Assembly (NCBI RefSeq): GCF_001426345.1
Contig: NZ_LMEM01000001.1
Coordinates: 458,264 to 522,263 of the forward strand
Direction of reading: 5' to 3'
Source: Devosia sp. Root436
Lineage (GTDB): Bacteria; Pseudomonadota; Alphaproteobacteria; Rhizobiales; Devosiaceae
DNA length: 64,000 nucleotides
Shown here one piece after another: positions 8,678 through 17,134 of this stretch (the first letter of the stretch is position 1; every line of letters starts with the position of its first letter). Both the position numbers and the translations under genes were made by a program. Below the pieces are notes generated by a model that saw nothing but the letters and a program-made list of their open reading frames with translations, had not been told where the DNA came from and ran no database searches.

Positions 8678-10416
8678 GTGCGCGCATCCACGAAATGGCC
8701 CGACGGCGCGGCGGGAGCCGCGAGCGGTTCGCCGTGACGGACGATGATGGCACTGGGTTGCAGACCCGCCCCGGCCAGCGCTTCGCGCAGTGTGGCAATC
8801 TCGGCGTCGAGCGCTGCCGAGGCCGCCGGCTCGGTGGCCCACAGCATCACCCCGACAGCCCCGCCCCGCAGGGTGACCTGCGCCCCCACCTCGCCCATAT
8901 CGGGCAGGCTAAGCGCGAAGCGCATCTGCCAGCCACGCTCGGCGGCGGTCTCGGCCTCATTGTGCTGGTCACGGTGAATCTGCAGTTGCATCAGCGTCTG
9001 GTGCGTCCCCACCATGACGGGCAGGTCCATGCTCAGGTCGGCCGTGCGGCCCACCGGATCGGGCAGCGAGGCATGCTGGTGCAGCCGCACCCGCGCCAGC
9101 GCCGATTCCGTGCGCTCCAGTAGGTGCTTGCCCACTTGTTCGGGGGCCGCTTTCGGATCGAGCGGTGGCGCTTCGGCGGCCCGCGCCCTTGGCGTGCTGC
9201 CGCGCAAAGGCGGCGGAATTTGCGCGACGGGAGCGACCGGCGCCTGCTGGCCAAGCCACGAGGTCAGCGTCTGGCGCAGGGCCAGCAACGCCGATTTCAT
9301 GTCCGGCTGCATCAGGGGCTGGCCGCGCGCCAGATTGGCCTCCTGAAACACACCGGAGCCGCGAATAGCCGTCTGCAAGGCGGTGCCGTCGAAGCGCGGG
9401 CCATCGATTGCCGTGCGGGCCGCCAGCACCTGCTGGGCGGCGCGCGCGACCGGCTCGGGCAGCACGACCCTTCCGGCAATGCTCGAAAGCGCCGTGGTCA
9501 GCGCCGTGACCGAGCCCTGACGCGGCACCGAAGCCTGCACCATCTGGGCCAGGGCGGCCTGCGGCGTCGCTGCCGGTGGGGCCGGCTGTTGCGGCAGCGC
9601 ATTGCCCGGCGAGGAATGCGCGGTGGCATTGGCCGTGACGGTAGTGGCGACCACCGGGCGCACGGCACCCGCAACCACCGCGGGTGATGCCGGCCGGGCC
9701 GGTACGGTCGCCGTTGCCGCCGCGGCTGCCGCCAGGGGATTGCGAGGCGCGGGCGTCGCCGCCTGCGGGTAGATCGCTGCCGGTGCGGCCGCCGGCTGCG
9801 ACGGCGGCGCGGCAGTAGCGGCCGGTGGCGGGGCGGGCGGCTGCGCGATAGTGGCCGGAGCGGCCGGCGCTGGTGTCGTCGCCGGTGCGGCCTGGACCGG
9901 CGGTGGCGCGCCTTGCGGCAATGCTGCCTGTGCCGGCATGGGAGCACCGGCACTGGCGGCTGGTTGTGGCGTCACGACCGTCGCGGCCGGCACCGGCGAG
10001 CTTACCGTTGCAGGCTGCGCCAAAGATGCGGCGGGCGCCGGCACTGCGCTGGCGGGCGGTGGTGGTGGCGAAGCCATGCCTGCCTGCGGCGGCAGGGGAA
10101 TATTGGCCTGCGGGCCTGGCGCGGCCGGGGCCGGACTGGCCGGTGGCAAGGCAACCGGCGTGGTGGCCGTCTGCAGCGCCAGGCGCAATTGCGCGCCGCT
10201 GCCCTGCACTTCCAGCTTGATGATCTCGCCGGCCTTGACCAGCGTCGGCAGCACCAGGTTCAGCAACTGCCCCTTGATCTCGACCTGCGTGCCGCCATTG
10301 GGCGCCGGGCCGACGATTTTTGCATCCAGGACCTGGCCTGACTGCAACGCCAATGCCTGCAGCGCCCCGGTGCGGGCGGCGGTGACGAACTGGGGCAGTT
10401 GCGAGGGGATCGACAT
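8674..10416 (-). CDS. FliK-like hook-length control family protein
   Basis: A 580-residue protein in three parts: an N-terminal domain (1-85), a long Pro/Ala-rich disordered linker (about 90-310), and a C-terminal Flg_hook/FliK-type domain with VMVGTHQTLMQLQIHRD and LPDMGEVGAQVTLRGG. FliK proteins measure hook length and signal FlhB to switch substrates. Its partner here is the orphan FlhB C-terminal domain, overlapped by four bases. The ATG at 10416 has AGAGGG upstream. Because the pair sits outside a flagellar cluster it may not control the main flagellum. Confidence 0.78.
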   Translation of the reverse strand: MSIPSQLPQFVTAARTGALQALALQSGQVLDAKIVGPAPNGGTQVEIKGQLLNLVLPTLVKAGEIIKLEVQGSGAQLRLALQTATTPVALPPASPAPAAPGPQANIPLPPQAGMASPPPPPASAVPAPAASLAQPATVSSPVPAATVVTPQPAASAGAPMPAQAALPQGAPPPVQAAPATTPAPAAPATIAQPPAPPPAATAAPPSQPAAAPAAIYPQAATPAPRNPLAAAAAATATVPARPASPAVVAGAVRPVVATTVTANATAHSSPGNALPQQPAPPAATPQAALAQMVQASVPRQGSVTALTTALSSIAGRVVLPEPVARAAQQVLAARTAIDGPRFDGTALQTAIRGSGVFQEANLARGQPLMQPDMKSALLALRQTLTSWLGQQAPVAPVAQIPPPLRGSTPRARAAEAPPLDPKAAPEQVGKHLLERTESALARVRLHQHASLPDPVGRTADLSMDLPVMVGTHQTLMQLQIHRDQHNEAETAAERGWQMRFALSLPDMGEVGAQVTLRGGAVGVMLWATEPAASAALDAEIATLREALAGAGLQPSAIIVRHGEPLAAPAAPSGHFVDART

Positions 10417-10564
10417 GGCGTTCCGGCCCTCTGCCGCTCCATGCGGCAACCCATTCTAGCGCGGCATCAGCATCCGATGATTCCCGCCTGTTGGGAAACT
10501 TAACATCGCCTGACCAAAAGCCAGCGTTATTCCGAACAGGTTGGCCGCGACGGGCCTCGGGCCG

Positions 10565-11311
10565 TCAGTCCGGACGGATATCGGTGTATTCCTTGGTCGC
10601 CGGCTTGCCGCGGAAGGTCACCCAGAAAAAATTCAACGTATAGGTGCCTGCAGTACGGAACACGCCTTCTTTTTCAAGGCGTCGGCCTGAAGTTTTCATC
10701 TTGAGCGCGAAGGTCCATTTGACGCCGCCGACCTTGGACAGGCGCACGGCGACATCGGTGTCCTCGCCGAAGAACTGGATGGAGCGGTCATAGCCGCCGA
10801 CCTGCTGCCAGGCGGCCCGCTTGAACACGAAATTGCCCCCCTGCACCACCGAGCCGACGCGCAGCACGTAGCGGTTGATGACGTAGATCAGCCAGGTGAG
10901 CCCATAGAACATGTTCACCAGGAACCGGCTCCAGGCGCTCATGTCATAGTAGACATAGGGGCCGCTAAGGCAGACCAGCCCGGGATCGCGGGCAAATTCG
11001 GACAGCACGGTGTCGAGCCAGCCTGATGGAACAATGGTGTCGCTGTCGATATTGGCGATCAGTTCGAACCCTTCGCTGGCCGCAAAGCCGGCGTCGCGCG
11101 CATTGACCAGGCCCTTTTTGGGCTCATCGACCACGCGCACCGTGGGGAAGCTGCGGGCGATCTCGCCGGTGCGGTCGGTCGAGGCATTGTTGACCACGAT
11201 GATTTCGGCATCCGCACCGGAACGGGCAATTTCCGCCACCACGGATTCGAGGCATTTGCCGATCAGCGCCTCTTCGTTATAGGCCGGTATGACGAATGCC
11301 AGTTTTCTCAT
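10565..11311 (-). CDS. Family 2 glycosyltransferase
   Basis: A 248-residue GT-A enzyme. FVIPAYNEEALIGKCLES is the nucleotide-sugar-binding start, DSD at 89-91 is the metal-binding DxD-type motif, and FFGEDTDVAVRLSKVG is the acceptor/catalytic-base region. One hydrophobic segment (about 127-147, FYGLTWLIYVINRYVL) suggests membrane association. It is a stand-alone gene, so the acceptor (lipid, exopolysaccharide or other) is unknown. The start at 11311 coincides with the conserved first strand. Confidence 0.85.
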   Translation of the reverse strand: MRKLAFVIPAYNEEALIGKCLESVVAEIARSGADAEIIVVNNASTDRTGEIARSFPTVRVVDEPKKGLVNARDAGFAASEGFELIANIDSDTIVPSGWLDTVLSEFARDPGLVCLSGPYVYYDMSAWSRFLVNMFYGLTWLIYVINRYVLRVGSVVQGGNFVFKRAAWQQVGGYDRSIQFFGEDTDVAVRLSKVGGVKWTFALKMKTSGRRLEKEGVFRTAGTYTLNFFWVTFRGKPATKEYTDIRPD

Positions 11312-11527
11312 GGCTGCCTCTTGCTGGGCTGCGAGCGGAGCGCCGCAATCGCCTGCAAATAGCCGCTGGCCGCGGCAACGGCAACAGAGGACGGCACCTT
11401 TTCCCGCTTGTTGCCGGGCAAGACTGCCGACTTCGCGATAGTCCACGCGCTTCCTCGCCGCTTCTGCTAGAATAGCGCCAATACTACGTTCATACAGCGT
11501 TCAGTCGCGTGTTGCGACAAGCGGGGC

Positions 11528-12343
11528 ATGATGAAACAGCTTCTGTTGAGACATTTGCTTGTGGTTCTGCTGTCCTCCGCGGTGCCCGCTGCCTTTGCAG
11601 CCGGGGAAGGCACGGCCGTCGGCGTCAACCCCGACGCAGTGGCGCAGCTCAATTCGCCCGACCGCATCCTCGAAGTGGGTGCCGACGTCTCGGTGGGCGA
11701 GCGCATCGTCACCGGCTCCGAGGGCCAGGTGCAGATCGTCTTCGACGACGATACGAGGCTCGTGGTCGGCCCGCACAGCACGCTGCTGATCGAGACCTAT
11801 CTCATGGCCAGCAGCAATACGGCCCAGCAACTGACGATCAATGCGCTGGGCGGCTCGTTCCGCTTCATTACCGGCAACAGCCCCAAGCCGGCCTATTCCA
11901 TCCGCACCCCAACCGCTGCCATCGCCGTGCGCGGCACCGAGTTCGACATCATCGTCGAGCGCGGCGATACCAAGGTCATGATATATGAGGGTGCCCTGCA
12001 GCTCTGCAATCCGGGCGGACTCTGCCAGGAGGTCACCCGCCGCTGCGAAGTCGCCGCCGCCAGCCGCGACGCGGTGAGCCTGTTCGTGCGCAACGACCCA
12101 CAGCGCCTGCCGTTGAGCTACCAGTTCCGATATGCGCGCTTCCAGGCGCCTTTGCTGCCACCCTTCCGGGTGGGTGGCACAGCCCTTTGCGCCGAGGCGC
12201 CCGAGGACCAATTCTCGCAGAGCAGTACTGACAGCGCTGGCCCGCTCACGCCGACACCTACGCCAACACCAACACCAACACCCAAGCCAACGCCTCCGCC
12301 GCCACCCCCTCCTCCCCCCATAAGGGGCGGCGGCAAGATTTAG
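11528..12343 (+). CDS. Secreted FecR-domain protein with Thr-Pro/Pro tail
   Basis: A 271-residue protein with a signal peptide (cleavage near residue 24) and a FecR-like beta domain (about 40-165: VGADVSVGERIVTGSEG, VFDDDTRLVVGP, SIRTPTAAIAVRGTEFDI). The C-terminus is low complexity: (TP)n, then a run of nine Pro, encoded at about 12247-12322. This is the secreted orphan FecR type, not the anti-sigma type: no N-terminal cytoplasmic domain and no sigma factor or TonB receptor beside it. Pro tails often cross or anchor to the cell wall. The function is unknown. Confidence 0.8.
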   Translation: MMKQLLLRHLLVVLLSSAVPAAFAAGEGTAVGVNPDAVAQLNSPDRILEVGADVSVGERIVTGSEGQVQIVFDDDTRLVVGPHSTLLIETYLMASSNTAQQLTINALGGSFRFITGNSPKPAYSIRTPTAAIAVRGTEFDIIVERGDTKVMIYEGALQLCNPGGLCQEVTRRCEVAAASRDAVSLFVRNDPQRLPLSYQFRYARFQAPLLPPFRVGGTALCAEAPEDQFSQSSTDSAGPLTPTPTPTPTPTPKPTPPPPPPPPPIRGGGKI

Positions 12344-12349
12344 CTGGCG

Positions 12350-12850
12350 TCAGCCGATATAGTCGCGCTTGCCGATTGGCACGCCGGCATGGCGCAGGAT
12401 GGCGTAGGCGGTGGTGACGTGGAAGAAGAAGTTCGGCAGCGCCCGCTCGGTCAGATAGGCCTGGCCGGACATGGCGACATCCTTGCCGCCCAGTTTCAGC
12501 GTCACTTCGCGCGTGTCGCCGCCGTCGAGGTCTTCCGGCCTGATCGTCGCCAGCAGGTCGAGCGCCTTTCGGATACGGGCGCGCAACTGCTCGAAGCTCT
12601 CTTCGGTATCGGGCCAGGACGGGACTTCGCGGCCGGCCAGGCGCGACACGCAGCCCTTTACGTGGTCGGTGGCGATCATCACCTGCCCGCGGAACGGGAT
12701 CATGTCCGGCGCCAGCCGCATGTTGGACAGCACCAGCGTATCGAACTTGCGCTCGGCCGCATTGGCCTCGGCTTTATCCATGACCGCCAGCAGGTTGGTC
12801 AGCATGCGGGTAAAGATCGGCACGGTCATGCCATAGACGGAGATGGTCAT
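12350..12850 (-). CDS. DUF1993 family protein
   Basis: A 166-residue, probably cytosolic four-helix protein. MTISVYGMTVPIFTRML at the start, SNMRLAPDMIPFRGQVMIATDH in the middle and FFFHVTTAYAILRHAGVPIGKRDYIG at the end are the family hallmarks. The fold is DinB-like; function is unknown. The start at 12850 is exact to the family, while the open frame to 13018 is antisense to the channel gene. It ends six bases from the FecR gene (convergent). Confidence 0.88.
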   Translation of the reverse strand: MTISVYGMTVPIFTRMLTNLLAVMDKAEANAAERKFDTLVLSNMRLAPDMIPFRGQVMIATDHVKGCVSRLAGREVPSWPDTEESFEQLRARIRKALDLLATIRPEDLDGGDTREVTLKLGGKDVAMSGQAYLTERALPNFFFHVTTAYAILRHAGVPIGKRDYIG

Positions 12851-12944
12851 CGCAAATTGCCTTGCAAAAGTTAGTTGATTGTCGCGTCCCGAACGGGAAC
12901 TGTCTTCTTGCGCCTGCCGTTGCAGGCTGGCAAGGCAATCGGTC

Positions 12945-13766
12945 ATGAGTGCGAAAAAAGACAAGACGGCGGAAGACGCCGCGGACAATCCGACCGGTTT
13001 CCGCAGGCTGCGCTCCACGCTGCGGCTGCTCTATCACAGCCAGTCGCCCGGCGCGCAGCGCTTCCAGTTTGCCGTGCTGATCGTCGATCTGGCGATCATT
13101 GCCTTCTTCATCGCCACGCCGCTGCTGCGCGATGACGATTCGTTCCTGTGGATCGACTATTCCATCGCCGCCCTGCTGGCGGCGGACCTGGTGGCGCGGG
13201 CGCTGGCCTCCACCAATATCCTGCGCTGGCTGCGGCAGATGCCCGTCATCATCGATATCTTCATCCTGGCGACGCTGTTGGCGCCGACCTGGCTGGTCAA
13301 TCTCGGCTTCCTGCGCATCCTGCGCCTGTGGACGCTGACCCGCACCACCACATTCTGGCACCCGTTGCAGAAGCGCGGGCTCGATCCCTACCGGGAGCCG
13401 GTGCAGGCCGTCATCAACCTGCTGGTCTTTCTCTTCGTGATGACCGGCATGGTCTATACCGCCTTCGCCAACCGTGACGAACATGCCAGCATTGCCGGCT
13501 ATGTCGATGCCCTCTACTTCACCGTTACCGCCGTCACCACCACCGGCTTTGGCGATATCGTGCTGCCGGGCACCTGGGGCAAGCTGGCCTCGATCGTCAT
13601 CATGATAACCGGCATTTCGCTGTTCGTGCGCCTGGCGCAGGCGATTTTCCGGCCGGCCAAGGTGCATTTCCCCTGCCCGCAATGCGGGTTGCAAAAGCAC
13701 GACCCGGACGCCGTCCACTGCAAGGCCTGCGGGCACCTGCTCAATATCCCCGACGACGGGCACTAA
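12945..13766 (+). CDS. 6-TM potassium channel with C-terminal zinc ribbon
   Basis: A 273-residue ion channel. Hydrophobic segments at about 42-61, 66-88, 99-118, 121-133, 153-173 and 212-232 give S1-S6. S4 carries spaced arginines (FLRILRLWTLTR), the pore loop holds the K+ selectivity filter TTTGFGD (198-204), and the cytosolic tail has CPQC (C244, C247) and CKAC (C259, C262), a zinc-ribbon knuckle. It should pass K+ across the inner membrane, perhaps gated by voltage and by metal or redox state at the ribbon. The ATG at 12945 is preferred over one at 12879 because AAGG lies nine bases upstream and the extra residues look noncoding. Confidence 0.85.
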   Translation: MSAKKDKTAEDAADNPTGFRRLRSTLRLLYHSQSPGAQRFQFAVLIVDLAIIAFFIATPLLRDDDSFLWIDYSIAALLAADLVARALASTNILRWLRQMPVIIDIFILATLLAPTWLVNLGFLRILRLWTLTRTTTFWHPLQKRGLDPYREPVQAVINLLVFLFVMTGMVYTAFANRDEHASIAGYVDALYFTVTAVTTTGFGDIVLPGTWGKLASIVIMITGISLFVRLAQAIFRPAKVHFPCPQCGLQKHDPDAVHCKACGHLLNIPDDGH

Positions 13767-13775
13767 GGCCAAACT

Positions 13776-16475
13776 CTACTTTATCACCGCCAGGCGGACG
13801 AGGAAGCATGCGCCGGGCAGCGGTCCCGGCGCGAGATCGAGCGAGCCGTTCATGCGGGCCACGATCTGCCGCGAGATGGCCAGCCCCAGGCCGGCCCCGC
13901 CCTGATCGGCCATGCCGCCGGGGCCCCGCCAGAACTTTTCGAAGATCAGCTTGCGCTCGCGCTTGGCGATGCCCGGCCCGTTATCGGCAATCTCGGCCAC
14001 ATAGCTGCCCGCCTTGATCGTGGAGGTGATGCGGATGACCGGCTTGTCGGAGTCGTTGTATTTCACCGCATTGGAAATGAGGTTGATGAACACCTGGCAC
14101 AGCCGGTCCGCATCGCCCTCCACCATGGTCGGCTGCGCCCGCTCGCCCAGTTCCACCTTCATGCCACGCTGGCGCAAAAGCGCCTCGCACACCGCCAGCG
14201 CCCGGTCCAGCGCCGCTTCGGCATCGATAGGCACATTGTCCCAGGTCCGCTCACCGCGCTCCAGGGCGCTGAGGTCCAGGATTTCGTCGAGCAGCTTGGT
14301 CAGGCGCAGGCTTTCCTGGTGGATGGTGGAGACGAAATGCTGGCGCTGGTCCACGTCGATATCGTCGCTGTCGAGCAGGATTTCCGAGAAGGAGCGAATG
14401 GACGTCATCGGCGTGCGCACTTCGTGACTCACCTGGCTCAGGAATTCGTCCTTCTGGCTGTCGAGCTCGCGCAGTTGCGCATTGGCATCCTCGAGCTGGC
14501 GCGCCGTGGAGCGCAATTCGGCCGAGGTCTTTTCGAGCTGCTGGGAATATTCGATGACCTGCTGGGTCTCGTCGGCCATCTGCATCATTTCTTCCAGCGA
14601 CACATCGCTGCCCGATACCACCTTGGACAGCATCACATGCGCCGAGGCGGCGCCGATGGAGCCGGCCAGCTCACGCTCCAGCCTGCCGATGAATTCGGGC
14701 GACGGCTCCAGCATATCGGGGTCGACCCCGCTGTCGCGCGCCTCGGTTTCGAACAGGGCGGCGGCGCGCCGCTCGCCCAGCACCCGCTCGGCCACGAAGA
14801 ACAGGTCATTGGCGGTGGCCGAGCCGCGCACGAAATTGCCGCGCGTCGCCTGGCCGCGCTTGAACACGTCCACGAAGACGCTGGCCTGGATGCGCTCCAG
14901 CGCCGACTGGGTGGTGAGCAGCGACCCCAGCGTCAGCGTCAGCACGTTCACCAGCAGGCTCCAGAACGCCGCATGGGCGAGCGGATCGATGCCGTCCAGC
15001 CCGAACATGGCCTCGGGGCGCAGCCAGGAAATGCCCCAGGGGCCTTCGTCCAGCAGCATGGCCACCTGCGGCGATACCGATTCGAACGAGGGCAGGAAGC
15101 TGCACCACACCCAGAAGACGAAGCCGGCGGCGATTGCCGCGGTGGCGGCCTTGAGCGAAGCGTCCCGCCAGAACAGGGCGGCAATGACGGCGGGGAAGAA
15201 CTGGGCGATGGCGGTGAAGGAAATCAGCCCGATCGGCGCCAGGGCATCGGAGTCGCGAGTGAAAAAGAAGTAGAAGAAGCCCAGCGACAGGATCAGCACG
15301 ATGGAGAAGCGCCGGGCGATCAGCAGCATGCTGGTCACCCCCTGCCCGTCCCCGCTTCCCGCCGGGCTGAGCCGCAGGATCAGCGGCATGACGATGTGGT
15401 TGGAGACCATGATCGACAGCGCGATGGATTCGAGGATGATCATCGAGGTCGCCGACGAGAAGCCGCCGATGAAGGCGAACATGGCCAGCGCGTCCTGCCC
15501 GAAGGCCATCGGCAGCGTCAGCGCGAACATGTCGGGGTTGGAGCCTGCTGGCATGGTCGTCATCCCGAACACGGCGATGGGCAGGATGAAAAGGCTCATC
15601 AGCAGCATGTAGGCCGGGAAGGCCCAGCTGGCGACGCGCAGGTGGTTCTCGTCGGAATTTTCCACCACCGTCACCTGGAACTGGCGCGGCAGGCAGACGA
15701 TGGCCGCCACAGACAAGGCCAACGTGGTCAGCCAGCGCGAGTCGAAGGTATTGGTGGCATCGACGACGACGCCGACCTCGGCGGCCTTGCTGAAGATGTT
15801 CTCGAAGCCGCCGCCGACGAAAACCACGAAGATACCGACCGCGAGCAAGGCCGCCAGCTTCACCACCGCCTCGAAGGCGATGGCGGCCACCACGCCATGA
15901 TGCTGCTCCTTGGCATCGACATGGCGCGTGCCGAACAGGATGGTGAACAGCGCCATCGCGGCCGCGACCCCGAAGGCGAGTCCGACATCGTCGATGCCCT
16001 TGAGGCTGCCCCGCCCGAATTCGGACGAGCCGGCTACCGCCTGGATCGACGAAGTCACCGCCTTGAGCTGCAGGGCGATATAGGGCGCTATGCCGATGAC
16101 GGCGATGCAGGTGATGAGCACGGCGAGCCGGTTGGACTTGCCGAAGCGCGAGGACAGGAGGTCGGCGACCGAGGTGAGCCGCTGGTTGTGGCTGATGCGG
16201 ACCAGCCGCCGCAACAGGAACCACCAGCCGACAAAGACCAGTGTCGGCCCCAGATAGATGGTGAGGAATTCCAGCCCCGAGCGCGCGGCATTGCCGACGG
16301 CGCCATAGAAGGTCCAGCTCGTGCAATAGACCGAGATCGACAGCGTATAGACAGCCGGCGAATGCAGGAACGACTTGGTGTTCACCCGGGCGCGCCGGTC
16401 CCCGAAATAGGCCAGCACGAAGAGCAGGCCGACATAGCCCACGGCCGTTGCGATGACGAAATCGGCCGACAGCAT
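13776..16475 (-). CDS. Sodium/solute symporter-STAC-histidine kinase (CbrA/CrbS-like)
   Basis: An 899-residue sensor. Residues 1 to about 500 form an SSS (SLC5-like) transporter with about 13 membrane helices, including FLTIYLGPTLVFVGWWFLL. Residues ~530-625 look like the STAC linker domain, followed by a coiled coil. The kinase core has the phospho-acceptor H684 in VSHEVRTPM, N-box NLISNAVKYND (~798), DNGPGI (~831) and GAGLGLAIS (~860). Proteins of this plan (CbrA, CrbS) link small-molecule uptake to signalling, in CrbS with acetate metabolism. Its start overlaps the stop of the small membrane gene in TGATG, and the response regulator lies upstream in the same unit. The ligand is unknown. 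Confidence 0.9.
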   Translation of the reverse strand: MLSADFVIATAVGYVGLLFVLAYFGDRRARVNTKSFLHSPAVYTLSISVYCTSWTFYGAVGNAARSGLEFLTIYLGPTLVFVGWWFLLRRLVRISHNQRLTSVADLLSSRFGKSNRLAVLITCIAVIGIAPYIALQLKAVTSSIQAVAGSSEFGRGSLKGIDDVGLAFGVAAAMALFTILFGTRHVDAKEQHHGVVAAIAFEAVVKLAALLAVGIFVVFVGGGFENIFSKAAEVGVVVDATNTFDSRWLTTLALSVAAIVCLPRQFQVTVVENSDENHLRVASWAFPAYMLLMSLFILPIAVFGMTTMPAGSNPDMFALTLPMAFGQDALAMFAFIGGFSSATSMIILESIALSIMVSNHIVMPLILRLSPAGSGDGQGVTSMLLIARRFSIVLILSLGFFYFFFTRDSDALAPIGLISFTAIAQFFPAVIAALFWRDASLKAATAAIAAGFVFWVWCSFLPSFESVSPQVAMLLDEGPWGISWLRPEAMFGLDGIDPLAHAAFWSLLVNVLTLTLGSLLTTQSALERIQASVFVDVFKRGQATRGNFVRGSATANDLFFVAERVLGERRAAALFETEARDSGVDPDMLEPSPEFIGRLERELAGSIGAASAHVMLSKVVSGSDVSLEEMMQMADETQQVIEYSQQLEKTSAELRSTARQLEDANAQLRELDSQKDEFLSQVSHEVRTPMTSIRSFSEILLDSDDIDVDQRQHFVSTIHQESLRLTKLLDEILDLSALERGERTWDNVPIDAEAALDRALAVCEALLRQRGMKVELGERAQPTMVEGDADRLCQVFINLISNAVKYNDSDKPVIRITSTIKAGSYVAEIADNGPGIAKRERKLIFEKFWRGPGGMADQGGAGLGLAISRQIVARMNGSLDLAPGPLPGACFLVRLAVIK

Positions 16476-16711
16476 CAGCGCTCACCCTCGCGCGGCTCGG
16501 CATCGGGTCGTTCATGCGGCAGCGCATGGGTGAGCAGCGCCGTGCCCACGATCAGCAGGGCCCAGACCGCGAACAGGTAGAAGACGATCTGCGGGATGCC
16601 GAAATGGGCGATGGGCTGGTCGAAGACAAACACCAGCGGCGGCAGCATCAACACTGCACCCAGCACGGTCAGTAGCAGCATGCCGCCGCGGAGCTTACGG
16701 CGTTCCGCCAT
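16475..16711 (-). CDS. Small two-TM membrane protein of the symporter-kinase operon
   Basis: A 78-residue protein with two membrane helices (about 11-30 and 41-62), a basic N-terminus and an acidic, charged C-terminus. It overlaps the response regulator by 17 bases and the kinase start by one base, so it is translationally coupled to both. Acetate permease ActP and related SSS carriers have a small two-TM partner (YjcH/DUF485 or DUF4212); the size and position suggest an analogous subunit for the symporter part of the kinase. That role is inference; I did not recognise a named domain. Confidence 0.72.
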   Translation of the reverse strand: MAERRKLRGGMLLLTVLGAVLMLPPLVFVFDQPIAHFGIPQIVFYLFAVWALLIVGTALLTHALPHERPDAEPREGER

Positions 16712-17078
16712 TTTCGCCCAGCAACTGACGGACCGCGTCTACGACTTCTGCATTGGCATAGGGCTTGGTGATGAACACGTCCGCGCCGAACTCCTCGGCG
16801 ATGCGCCTGTCCTGCTGCTGGCCCTTGGCCGTGAGGATCAGCACCGGCAGCGTGCGGATTTCGGCGTCGGCCCTGATCTGCTTGAGCACCTCGAAGCCGC
16901 TGCGCTTGGGCAGCATCACGTCGAGCACCAGCACGCGCGGGCGCAGTCGCCGCACGCCCTCGAGCGCCGCCTCGCCATCGGTAACCGCGCTGATCGTCCA
17001 GCCTGCGCGCCGCAGGATGAAGTCGAGCGATTCGAGAATGCTCGGCTCGTCCTCGGCTATGAGTATGTCGACTGCCAA
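16695..17078 (-). CDS. Single-domain response regulator
   Basis: A 127-residue CheY-like receiver with no output domain. The acidic pair E9/D10, phospho-acceptor D53 (LVLDVMLP), T83 and K105 (FITKPY) are all present, so phosphorylation should work. It lies 57 bases downstream of the fatty acyl-CoA regulator and overlaps the small membrane gene, placing it in the symporter-kinase operon. It probably takes phosphate from H684 of that kinase. Lacking a DNA-binding domain, it must act on another protein; the adjacent transcription regulator is the obvious candidate (inference). Confidence 0.88.
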   Translation of the reverse strand: MAVDILIAEDEPSILESLDFILRRAGWTISAVTDGEAALEGVRRLRPRVLVLDVMLPKRSGFEVLKQIRADAEIRTLPVLILTAKGQQQDRRIAEEFGADVFITKPYANAEVVDAVRQLLGENGGTP

Positions 17079-17134
17079 AATCCCCCCTCGGCACTGGCGG
17101 TCTCCCCTCCGCCCGTATCGGCACTAAATCGCAA

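Noticed and set aside
14319-16580. 753-codon open frame on the strand opposite the symporter-kinase
   Set aside because: Rich in Gly, Arg, Gln and His, the usual mirror product of a GC-rich gene. The opposite strand has intact kinase motifs.
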